The notes beneath the pieces are model-generated. The model ran no database searches, had not been told where the DNA came from, and saw only the letters and a program-made list of their open reading frames with translations. 64,000 bases of DNA, taken from assembly GCF_010104355.1 (NCBI RefSeq), contig NZ_CP044972.1:930001-994000 (forward strand), given 5' to 3'. Within the stretch, counting starts at the first letter, position 1, and every line of letters starts with the position of its first letter. Of this stretch, positions 57,549-64,000 are shown one piece after another. A program made the position numbers and the translations under genes. This DNA comes from Hydrogenophaga sp. PBL-H3. Lineage in GTDB: Bacteria > Pseudomonadota > Gammaproteobacteria > Burkholderiales > Burkholderiaceae_C.

Positions 57549-58136
57549 ATGCTGCTGCTGATCCTGGGTCTGGTGTTGTTTCTCGGTGTGCACTCGGTGT
57601 CCATCGTGTCCCCCGACGGGCGCAACCGCCTGGCGCAGCGCTTGGGCGAAGGACCATGGAAGGGCCTGTATTCGCTGGCCTCGCTGGCGGGCTTCGTGCT
57701 CATCGTCGTGGGCTATGGCGCGGCGCGTGAAGCGCCGGTGGTCCTCTACACCTTGCCCAATGGCTTCAGGCACCTCGCGGCCGTGTTGATGCTGCCGGTG
57801 TTCGTGTTGTTGCTCGCGGCGTACCTGCCCGGGCGCATCCAGCGCACGGCCAAACACCCCATGCTGCTGGCGGTGAAGCTGTGGGCGCTGGCCCACCTGC
57901 TGGCCAACGGCACGCTGGCCGACGTGCTGCTGTTCGGTGGTTTCCTCGCCTGGGCGGTGGTGGACCGCATCTCGGTGAAGAAGCGCGCCGCTGCCGGCCT
58001 GCTTCGTGCTGGCCCCGTGTTGCCCGGCAGCCAGGCCAACGACGCCATCGCGCTGGTCGGCGGCCTGGGTCTCTATGTGCTGTTTGTCGTCTGGGCACAC
58101 GCCTGGCTCATCGGCGTTCGCCCCTTCGGTGCATGA
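57549..58136 (+). CDS. NnrU-family membrane protein
   Basis: A 195-residue five- or six-helix inner-membrane protein. The first block LGVHSVSIVSPDGRNRLAQR and the KLWALAHLLANG segment match NnrU. NnrU was named for a gene needed in nitrite/nitric-oxide reduction, but no denitrification genes are near, so that function is not supported here. The frame is open upstream; the ATG at 57549 starts the first helix. Two bases separate it from the sugar dehydrogenase gene start region. Confidence 0.8.
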   Translation: MLLLILGLVLFLGVHSVSIVSPDGRNRLAQRLGEGPWKGLYSLASLAGFVLIVVGYGAAREAPVVLYTLPNGFRHLAAVLMLPVFVLLLAAYLPGRIQRTAKHPMLLAVKLWALAHLLANGTLADVLLFGGFLAWAVVDRISVKKRAAAGLLRAGPVLPGSQANDAIALVGGLGLYVLFVVWAHAWLIGVRPFGA

Positions 58137-58137
58137 C

Positions 58138-59265
58138 ATGGGCTTGACACGTTCGCCGGCCCGGGCGTTCGCCGCGTGGCTCGCCGTGGGCACCTTCACG
58201 TTCACCACCGCGCACGCGCAAGTCACCACCGAGTTGGTGGCCAGCGGGCTTCAGAACCCCTGGGGACTGGCGTTCATCGGCGAGGGCCGCATGCTCGTGA
58301 CGGAGCGGCCCGGACGCATGCGCGTGGTGGGTGCTGATGGCCGCCTGGGCGTGCCGCTGCTGGGTTTGCCGTCGGTGGAAGCGGGCGGGCAGGGCGGCCT
58401 GCTCGATGTGATCACCGACCGCGATTTCCACCGCAACCGCATCCTGTACTTCTGCTACTCGGAAGTGGCGGCCAGTGGCGGTGGCAACTCCACCGCCATG
58501 GCCTCGGCCCGGCTCTCCAGCGACTCCACGCGGCTCGACGACGTGCGGGTGATCTTCAGCCAGACCCCCAAGGTCAGCAGCCGCCTGCACTTCGGCTGCC
58601 GTATCGCGCAAGCCGGTGACGGCAGCCTGTTCCTGGCGCTCGGCGACCGCTACTCGCGCATGAACGATGCGCAGACGCTGGACAACCACCACGGCAAAGT
58701 GGTGCGCGTGCGCGCCACCGGCGGTGCCCACCCCGACAACCCCTTTGTGGGCCGCGCAGGTGCCTTGCCCGAGATCTGGAGCCTCGGTCACCGCAATCCG
58801 CAGGGCGCCGCGATCGGGATCGACGGCCGGCTCTGGACCTCGGAGCACGGCCCGCAGGGCGGCGACGAGATCAACCGCCCGCAGGCCGGCAAGAACCACG
58901 GTTGGCCCGTCATCACCTTTGGTGAGAACTATGGCGGCGGTGCCATCGGCGAGGGCATCACGAGCAAGCCGGGGCTGGAGCAGCCACTGCACCAGTGGAC
59001 ACCCTCCATCGCGCCCTCGGGCCTGGCCTTCATCCGCAGCGAACGCTATGGCAAGGCGTGGCAAGGCAGCCTGCTGGCGGGATCGCTCAAGTTCCGATAC
59101 CTTTCGCGTCTGGTCATCGAGGGTGATCGGGTGGTGCGCGAGGACAAACTGCTGCCCGACCTCAACCAGCGCGTGCGCGATGTGCGCGAAGGCCCCGACG
59201 GCTTCATCTATCTGCTGACCGACGAGCGCAATGGCCAGCTGTTGCGCCTGCTGCCCGGGCGCTGA
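58138..59265 (+). CDS. PQQ-dependent soluble sugar dehydrogenase (Asd/YliI-like)
   Basis: A 375-residue periplasmic beta-propeller. The signal peptide (AFAAWLAVGTFTFTTAHAQ) is cleaved near residue 28. Blocks LQNPWGLAFIGEGRMLVTER, GHRNPQGAAI and SEHGPQGGDEINRPQAGKNH mark the aldose sugar dehydrogenase family, which oxidises sugars in the periplasm and needs PQQ from elsewhere. The ATG at 58138 starts one base after the NnrU stop. Ten bases separate its stop from egtB, so the three genes look co-transcribed. Confidence 0.88.
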   Translation: MGLTRSPARAFAAWLAVGTFTFTTAHAQVTTELVASGLQNPWGLAFIGEGRMLVTERPGRMRVVGADGRLGVPLLGLPSVEAGGQGGLLDVITDRDFHRNRILYFCYSEVAASGGGNSTAMASARLSSDSTRLDDVRVIFSQTPKVSSRLHFGCRIAQAGDGSLFLALGDRYSRMNDAQTLDNHHGKVVRVRATGGAHPDNPFVGRAGALPEIWSLGHRNPQGAAIGIDGRLWTSEHGPQGGDEINRPQAGKNHGWPVITFGENYGGGAIGEGITSKPGLEQPLHQWTPSIAPSGLAFIRSERYGKAWQGSLLAGSLKFRYLSRLVIEGDRVVREDKLLPDLNQRVRDVREGPDGFIYLLTDERNGQLLRLLPGR

Positions 59266-59275
59266 AAGGCCCACC

Positions 59276-60601
59276 ATGCAACACACCTCGCCTCAGGCCC
59301 ATGCCATGACCGGCATGCGCCCCGAAGCCGATCGCGCGACCCTGGCGCGGCGCTACCAGGCGGTGCGCGACCAGACGCGTGCACTTGCGGCGCCACTCTC
59401 GCCCGAAGATTGCCAGGCGCAGTCGATGCCCGACGCCAGCCCGACCAAATGGCACCTGGCCCACGTGACCTGGTTCTTCGAGACCTTCGTGCTGGAGCCC
59501 TTCGAGCCCGGCTTCAAGCCCTTCAACCCCGCCTTTCGCGTGCTCTACAACAGCTACTACAACGGCGTGGGTGAGCAGTTCGCGCGGCCGCAGCGCGGGC
59601 TGGTCACGCGGCCCGACCTGGCCGAGGTGTGGCGCTGGCGCGAGCAGGTGGACGAACGCATCGCGCAACTGATCGCGCACACCGACAGCCTCAACGCTCT
59701 GCGGCTGATCGAGATGGGCCTGCACCACGAACAGCAGCACCAGGAGCTGCTGCTCACCGACATCAAGCACCTGCTCTCCATCAACCCGCTGCGCCCGGCC
59801 TACCAGCGCGCCTGGCCGCTGGTCTCGGTGGCGCCCGTGCCCGCGCGCTGGGTCGAGCGCGACGGTGGTCTGGTCGAGATCGGGCACGTGGGTGAGGGCT
59901 TTGCGTTCGACAACGAAGCCCCGCGCCACCGCCAGTGGCTGGAGCCGCACGCGCTCATGAACCGCCTGGTGACGCACGGCGAGTGGCTGGACTTCGTGCG
60001 CGACGGCGGCTACACCGACCCGCGCTGGTGGCTCGCCGCCGGCTGGGACTGGGTGCGCACGCAAGGCATTCGCGCACCGCTGTACTGGACGCTCCCCCAG
60101 GACACCCACGCCCTGCCCACCGTGTTCACCCTGCACGGCGACATGCCGCTGGACCCGCACACGCCCGTGGTGCACGTGAGCTACTTTGAAGCCGATGCGT
60201 TTGCCCGCTGGACCGCGGCCACCCACGCCGACCAGCTGGGTGCCCGCCTGCCCACCGAAGCCGAGTGGGAGGCCGCCGCGCCCACGTTGCCGGTGCAGGG
60301 CAACCTGCAGGACGCCGGTGCCCTGCACCCCATGCCCGCGCGCGCTTCGAGCGAGGGTTTGATGCAGATGTTTGGCGACGTGTGGGAATGGACCGCGAGC
60401 AGCTACAGCCCCTACCCGGGCTACCAGCCCACCGAAGGCGCGGTGGGCGAATACAACGGCAAGTTCATGGTCAACCAGACCGTGCTGCGCGGCGGCTCCT
60501 GCGCCACCCCGGCGTCGCACCTGCGCGCGAGCTACCGCAACTTCTTTCCCACCGACGCGCGCTGGCAGTTCAGCGGGTTGCGGTTGGCGCGCAGCCTGTA
60601 G
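59276..60601 (+). CDS. egtB: EgtB-type iron-dependent sulfoxide synthase
   Basis: A 441-residue protein. The N-terminal DinB-like domain carries the iron ligands His in KWHLAHVTWFFE and HxxxH in MGLHHEQQHQELLL; the C-terminal FGE-sulfatase domain has HGDMPLDPHTPVVHVSYF, LPTEAEWEAA and GDVWEWTASSY, ending in RASYRNFFPTDARW. EgtB joins hercynine to a thiol in ergothioneine synthesis. No egtD or other pathway gene is in the window. The related SenA of selenoneine synthesis is an alternative, but senB and senC are not adjacent. The ATG at 59276 follows GAAAGG. Confidence 0.85.
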   Translation: MQHTSPQAHAMTGMRPEADRATLARRYQAVRDQTRALAAPLSPEDCQAQSMPDASPTKWHLAHVTWFFETFVLEPFEPGFKPFNPAFRVLYNSYYNGVGEQFARPQRGLVTRPDLAEVWRWREQVDERIAQLIAHTDSLNALRLIEMGLHHEQQHQELLLTDIKHLLSINPLRPAYQRAWPLVSVAPVPARWVERDGGLVEIGHVGEGFAFDNEAPRHRQWLEPHALMNRLVTHGEWLDFVRDGGYTDPRWWLAAGWDWVRTQGIRAPLYWTLPQDTHALPTVFTLHGDMPLDPHTPVVHVSYFEADAFARWTAATHADQLGARLPTEAEWEAAAPTLPVQGNLQDAGALHPMPARASSEGLMQMFGDVWEWTASSYSPYPGYQPTEGAVGEYNGKFMVNQTVLRGGSCATPASHLRASYRNFFPTDARWQFSGLRLARSL

Positions 60602-60620
60602 CGCTTCAGGGCAGCCAGAC

Positions 60621-60638
60621 GTTTTGTCTGGACAAAAC
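60621..60638. promoter_or_regulatory. Perfect palindrome upstream of hipB, candidate HipB operator
   Basis: GTTTTGTC-TG-GACAAAAC in the 92-base egtB-hipB gap. A second, weaker palindrome (TCCA-N12-TGGA with AT pairs inside, 60660-60679) lies closer to the start codon. Paired sites of this sort fit autorepression by HipB. No convincing -35 was found. Confidence 0.55.
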
Positions 60639-60693
60639 ACAAAAGTGCTGGAAAATCAGTCCATTATGTAAATTTTGGATTGAAATTGCAGCA

Positions 60694-60990
60694 ATGAACA
60701 CCGCGCCGTTTCCCATTCTCCCGAGCCGATCCCTGCAAGATCTGGGGGAGCGCGTGGCGCTCGCGCGCCGCGCCCGGGGTCTCACGCAACGCGACCTCGC
60801 GCACCTCGCAGGTGTGGGCGTCAGCTCCATCGTGGCGCTGGAAAAAGGCCATCCCGGGGTGGCCCTGGGCACCCTGGCCCGCGCGCTGGATGCCCTGGGG
60901 CTGCTGGCCGAGATCGACGAACTGCTGGCACCGCAGCGCGACCCGGCGCTCACCACGTTCGCCACGAACCAACTGCGGAGGCCACGATGA
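60694..60990 (+). CDS. hipB: HipB-like antitoxin (HTH_XRE)
   Basis: A 98-residue protein with a Cro/CI-type helix-turn-helix: LGERVALARRARGLTQRDLA, then HLAGVGVSSIVALEKGHPG. The C-terminal tail is short and basic at the end (NQLRRPR). It would neutralise HipA and repress its own operon. It overlaps hipA by 4 bases (ATGA). The upstream gap is AT-richer than its surroundings, and egtB lies before it. Confidence 0.88.
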   Translation: MNTAPFPILPSRSLQDLGERVALARRARGLTQRDLAHLAGVGVSSIVALEKGHPGVALGTLARALDALGLLAEIDELLAPQRDPALTTFATNQLRRPR

Positions 60991-62303
60991 GCACGCCGGT
61001 GTGGACCTGGTTGCCGGGGTCGAACGAACCCGTGTTGGCCGCGCACGTCGACGTGGACGCTGGCGGTGGCCGTTTCGTGTACGAGGCCGACTACAAAAGG
61101 AGGCAGAGCGCGCTCCCGCTGGACCCGATGCACCTGCGCTTGGGCCGGGGCGCAGCGGCCATCAAACTGCCCGGCGAACACGCGCTGCCCGGTGTGATCC
61201 AGGACGCCATGCCCGACGGTTATGGCCGAGACCGCCTGCAGGCCCGGCACGCTCGCGAGCTGGGCCCGCTGGAATTGCTCTCTTTGGGTCCACCCGACGG
61301 CGTGGGCGCCATCGAGGTGTGCCGTGACATCGAGATCAAGCTGCGCTGGACGCCGCACACCCTGCACGAGTTGATTGAGCAGGTGCAATTGCTGGATGAG
61401 GATGCTCCATCGAGTCGCGCCATCCGCCGCATGAACGACGACGGTGGCACGAGCGCCGGCGGTGAACGGCCCAAAGCCACGATTGAAGACGAAGGCTCGC
61501 TGTGGTTGGCCAAACTGCAAGACCGGGGCGATGCGCCGCACTTGCCAGCGCGCGAATTTGTGGTGATGCAGATGGCGGCCGAGCTGGGGCTGAACGTCCC
61601 CAGGATCCGCTTCATCCGTCACGATCAGCACGAGGTTTTTCTGATCGAGCGCTTTGACCGCGCGGGCGACCCGCGTCGCCCGCAAAGGCACCTGTACGCC
61701 AGCGCCCGCACGGTACTTGGTCTTGACGCCGGAGCGATGCCGGGCGACGCCCGCCGCTCCTATCTGGTGTTGGCCGACCGCCTGCGGCGCTGGATCGCGG
61801 ACGAGCAGCATTGCCGGCAAGACCTCAGCGAGCTGTGGCGGCGCATGGCCTACAACGCCCTGGTCGGCAACCACGACGACCATCCGCGCAACCATGGACT
61901 GCTGCACACGGGCGAGGGTTGGCGCCTGTCACCGGTGTTTGACGTGACGCCATTGCCCGGCTTCGCGGGCTTGCTGGCCTTGAGCGTGCTGCCTGACGGT
62001 TCCCAGGCTTGCTCGGCTCACAACCTGTTGTCGGTCTGTTCGCATTTCGGTGTTGAATTGCCCGAAGCCGTGGCGTGGCTCGGCAACGCGGCCCAGCATG
62101 TGGCAGGCCATTGGCAGCCGCGCCTGCGGGATCAGGGTGTGCAAGACGGTTACGTAGCGCGGTTCCAGCCCGCCTTTGTCATGGCCACTGAGCTGGCCGA
62201 ACATCCTGAACAACTGGCCACAGCGGCCGAGAAGGTGGAAGCCCAGGGCCGGCGCGGCAAACGGTCGCGGCGACCAGGTCAGCGAACGAACTGGTCCACG
62301 TAG
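60987..62303 (+). CDS. hipA: HipA-family serine/threonine kinase toxin
   Basis: A 438-residue HipA kinase. The N-terminal couple_hipA region (about 20-110) is followed by the glycine-rich loop TSAGGERPKATI, whose Ser is the usual autophosphorylation site. The catalytic Asp is in LVGNHDDHPRNHG and the metal Asp in SPVFDVTP. HipA of E. coli phosphorylates glutamyl-tRNA synthetase; the target here is unknown. A basic C-terminal tail (EAQGRRGKRSRRPGQR) is unusual. The last 25 bases overlap the convergent cupin gene. Confidence 0.88.
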   Translation: MSTPVWTWLPGSNEPVLAAHVDVDAGGGRFVYEADYKRRQSALPLDPMHLRLGRGAAAIKLPGEHALPGVIQDAMPDGYGRDRLQARHARELGPLELLSLGPPDGVGAIEVCRDIEIKLRWTPHTLHELIEQVQLLDEDAPSSRAIRRMNDDGGTSAGGERPKATIEDEGSLWLAKLQDRGDAPHLPAREFVVMQMAAELGLNVPRIRFIRHDQHEVFLIERFDRAGDPRRPQRHLYASARTVLGLDAGAMPGDARRSYLVLADRLRRWIADEQHCRQDLSELWRRMAYNALVGNHDDHPRNHGLLHTGEGWRLSPVFDVTPLPGFAGLLALSVLPDGSQACSAHNLLSVCSHFGVELPEAVAWLGNAAQHVAGHWQPRLRDQGVQDGYVARFQPAFVMATELAEHPEQLATAAEKVEAQGRRGKRSRRPGQRTNWST

Positions 62304-62773
62304 TCCGCACCCAGCCCGACCTGCGTGTAGTGCCGGCGGCACATCTCGAGCTTCGTGAACACGTCTTCGTAGCCGCTGGGCTGACCGGCCGCGTCCACGT
62401 ACACCATGGCGCCCGAGATGTTGAAGAAGGTGATCATCTCGTTGTCCGGGCCCGAGGCTTCGTCGACCACCAGGGTGTGGATCTCGCCGGGCGGCTCGTA
62501 CACGAACGAGCCGGCACGCGCCACCCAGTCGTGTTCGAGGTAGCGCCACGAGCCCTTGATGACGTAGCCCACCACCACCGAGGGATGGATGTGGCGCGAG
62601 AGCACGCCCGACTTGCGCACGCGCAGCAGGTTGCACCAGCTGCCGGTGACGGTGTTGAGCAGCAAGGGCCGGAACCACACGTTCTCGGCCTGCGGGGCCC
62701 AGACGCGCTCGTCGTCCGGAATGGCCTGCACGGCGATCTCGGGCTGGATGCCGGGGAGTTGGGTGATCAGCAT
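62279..62773 (-). CDS. Cupin protein of the 2,4'-dihydroxyacetophenone dioxygenase-like family
   Basis: A 164-residue single-domain cupin (ChrR-type). Motif 1 is HIHPSVVVGYVIKGSWRY, with metal histidines; motif 2 includes GSFVYEPPGEIHTLVV. The LLRVRKSGVLSRHIHPS context fits iron-dependent dihydroxyacetophenone dioxygenase-like proteins, which cleave C-C bonds. Last gene of a minus-strand operon, 25 bases after an SDR. Substrate not known. Overlaps hipA at the 3' ends. Confidence 0.78.
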   Translation of the reverse strand: MLITQLPGIQPEIAVQAIPDDERVWAPQAENVWFRPLLLNTVTGSWCNLLRVRKSGVLSRHIHPSVVVGYVIKGSWRYLEHDWVARAGSFVYEPPGEIHTLVVDEASGPDNEMITFFNISGAMVYVDAAGQPSGYEDVFTKLEMCRRHYTQVGLGADYVDQFVR

Positions 62774-62798
62774 GGGGTTCCTCGGAAGGGTGGGGGTT

Positions 62799-63527
62799 TC
62801 AGGCGATCAGGTAGCCGCCATCGACCGGCAGCACGGTGCCCGTGATGAAGCCGGCTTGTGGGCCGCACAGGAACATGACGGGACCGGCCACATCGGCCGG
62901 TGTGCCCCAGCGGCCCAGGGGCGTGCGCGCGAGGATGGGCGCGGCGCGCGCCGGATCGTCCTGCAAGGCCTGCGTCAAGGGTGTGGCGATCCAGCCGGGC
63001 GCGACTGCGTTCACACGAATGCCGTCGGCCGCATAGGCGATGGCCAGCGACTTGGTGAGTTGCGCCACGGCGCCCTTGCTGGCGCTGTAGCCGGGCACCA
63101 GACCGCCGCCGAAGAAGCTGAGCATGGAGGCGGTGTTGACGATGCAGCCACCCGAGGCCTTCAACAGCGCGCGCGCCGCCGAGCAGGTGCGCATGGTGCC
63201 GTTGAGGTTGATGTCGAGCACCTGCGCGAACACCCGAGGGTCGTGCTCTTCACCGCGCTTGATGATGCCGGCGCAGTTGACCAGCACATGCAACTGGCCG
63301 AGTGCGGCGAAATGGGCCAGCACGGCGTCATCGCTGCGCACGTCGAGTGACACGAACCGGAGGTTTGGTGGAGCGCCTTCGCTCGCGCGCGCCACCTCCG
63401 CTTCGGTGGCGCCGGTGGCGCACACGCTGGCCCCGGCAGCGGCAAAGGCCTCGGCGATGCCGCGGCCAATGCCGCTGGTGCCGCCGACCACCACCACGTG
63501 GCGGTCCTTGAAATGGGCGTCGGTCAT
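62799..63527 (-). CDS. SDR-family oxidoreductase (classical active site)
   Basis: A 242-residue classical SDR. Cofactor motif VVVGGTSGIGRGIAEAF, NCAG near residue 84, catalytic Ser in NTASMLSFF and YxxxK in PGYSASKGAVAQL. Substrate-loop and C-terminal end LPVDGGYLIA are intact. A catabolic alcohol or sugar-acid dehydrogenase is likely. The start at 63527 (MTDAHFKDRH) is preceded by GGAG-like purines; the 61-codon extension runs into the upstream gene. Confidence 0.87.
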   Translation of the reverse strand: MTDAHFKDRHVVVVGGTSGIGRGIAEAFAAAGASVCATGATEAEVARASEGAPPNLRFVSLDVRSDDAVLAHFAALGQLHVLVNCAGIIKRGEEHDPRVFAQVLDINLNGTMRTCSAARALLKASGGCIVNTASMLSFFGGGLVPGYSASKGAVAQLTKSLAIAYAADGIRVNAVAPGWIATPLTQALQDDPARAAPILARTPLGRWGTPADVAGPVMFLCGPQAGFITGTVLPVDGGYLIA

Positions 63528-63547
63528 GGAGGGGCCTTTCTCGACCA

Positions 63548-64000
63548 TCACTTCGCGTGGTAGGGCGTGGCGCCCAGCTTCATGCGGTAGATGCGGAAGT
63601 TCGGCACCTTGGGCTTGTCGAAGTCCATGTCGCCGTCTACCCAGAGGTGCAGGTGGTTGCTCACCAGGTACAGGTCGCCGCGCGGTCCCCAGGCCAGGGT
63701 GTCGGGCCACGAGATGTCGTCGCTGGTGACCAGCGTGGAGACCACGCCGGTTTTCGCATCGCGCTTCATCACGCCGTTGAGGCCGAGGGCCGTCATGTAG
63801 AGGTTGCCCGCGCGGTCGGCCGTCATGCCGTCGGTGTTGGAGGGCAAGGTGGCTTCCACCTTCACGGCCTTCTTCACCTCGTCCTCGTTTTTCGAGAAAT
63901 CGCGGATGAGCGCGGTGGGCAGCGAGAGCAGGCGGTTGCCGGTGAGGTTGGTCCAGTAGAGCGTCTTCTTGTCACCCGAGAGTGCGATGCCGTCGGCGCC
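63548..64000 (-). CDS. Major royal jelly/yellow-family propeller protein (partial)
   Basis: The 3' part, 150 residues, of a minus-strand gene whose start lies beyond the window. It begins with GADGIALSGDKKTLYWTNLT, then LLSLPTALIRDF and NTDGMTADRAGNLYMTAL, ending GATPYHAK. The ADGIALS and LPTALIRD blocks are those of the MRJP/yellow family, a six-bladed propeller often secreted. It precedes the SDR by 20 bases and the cupin by one more gene, a likely operon. Confidence 0.8.
   Translation of the reverse strand, partial: GADGIALSGDKKTLYWTNLTGNRLLSLPTALIRDFSKNEDEVKKAVKVEATLPSNTDGMTADRAGNLYMTALGLNGVMKRDAKTGVVSTLVTSDDISWPDTLAWGPRGDLYLVSNHLHLWVDGDMDFDKPKVPNFRIYRMKLGATPYHAK

Overview
The window is GC-rich, gene-dense DNA from a betaproteobacterium. 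It most resembles the Comamonadaceae (Hydrogenophaga/Polaromonas/Variovorax-like). The grounds are the protein style, Bug/TctC-type and TRAP solute receptors, paired acyl-CoA dehydrogenases, the ribF-ileS-lspA order, and intergenic palindromic repeats of a kind I associate with this family. Taxonomy is inferred from the sequence alone. I see no rRNA, tRNA, insertion sequence, phage gene or CRISPR array. No stretch longer than about 235 bases lacks a gene.

Layout. 1-12.8 kb: a partial possible chaperone, a DMT exporter, an atypical SDR, a tricarboxylate transport block on the minus strand (response regulator, sensor kinase, tctC, tctB, tctA), a second DMT exporter, a quinone oxidoreductase, a class V aminotransferase and a Na/phosphate symporter. 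12.8-34.7 kb: mostly housekeeping genes (lspA, ileS, ribF, purN, prfC, an RsmB-type methyltransferase, rpmB-rpmG, trxB, a Crp/Fnr regulator, ftsK, lolA, rarA). Interspersed are an HNH protein, a lipoprotein esterase, two acyl-CoA dehydrogenases and a fatty-acid desaturase whose promoter lies inside a nested palindrome. 35-40.2 kb: livHMGF and lysS. 40.3-46.4 kb: a signalling protein with a degenerate GGDEF domain, rpoH with a textbook CIRCE operator, a cysteine-free glutaredoxin-like protein, small conserved genes and an ATPase-only Hsp70.

46.5-57.5 kb is the main accessory region: a hexuronate oxidation locus. An eight-gene minus-strand operon (udh, lactonase, TRAP dctP-dctQ-dctM, an orphan Bug receptor, kdgD, aldose epimerase) diverges from a GntR regulator, a ketoglutarate-semialdehyde dehydrogenase and an exporter. 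A perfect GntR-type palindrome lies between the two arms. Together they would import galacturonate or glucuronate and oxidise it to 2-oxoglutarate, but the aldarate dehydratase or lactone cycloisomerase needed for the middle step is not in the window.

57.5-64 kb: an NnrU-like membrane protein, a periplasmic sugar dehydrogenase, an EgtB-type sulfoxide synthase without EgtD, a hipBA toxin-antitoxin pair, and the end of a minus-strand operon (major-royal-jelly-like protein, SDR, cupin dioxygenase-like protein) that continues beyond the window.

Best candidates for a second look: the CIRCE element on rpoH, the palindrome-embedded desaturase promoter, the cysteine-less glutaredoxin, the incomplete uronate pathway with two receptor types, and a structured intergenic repeat family placed at gene 3' ends.
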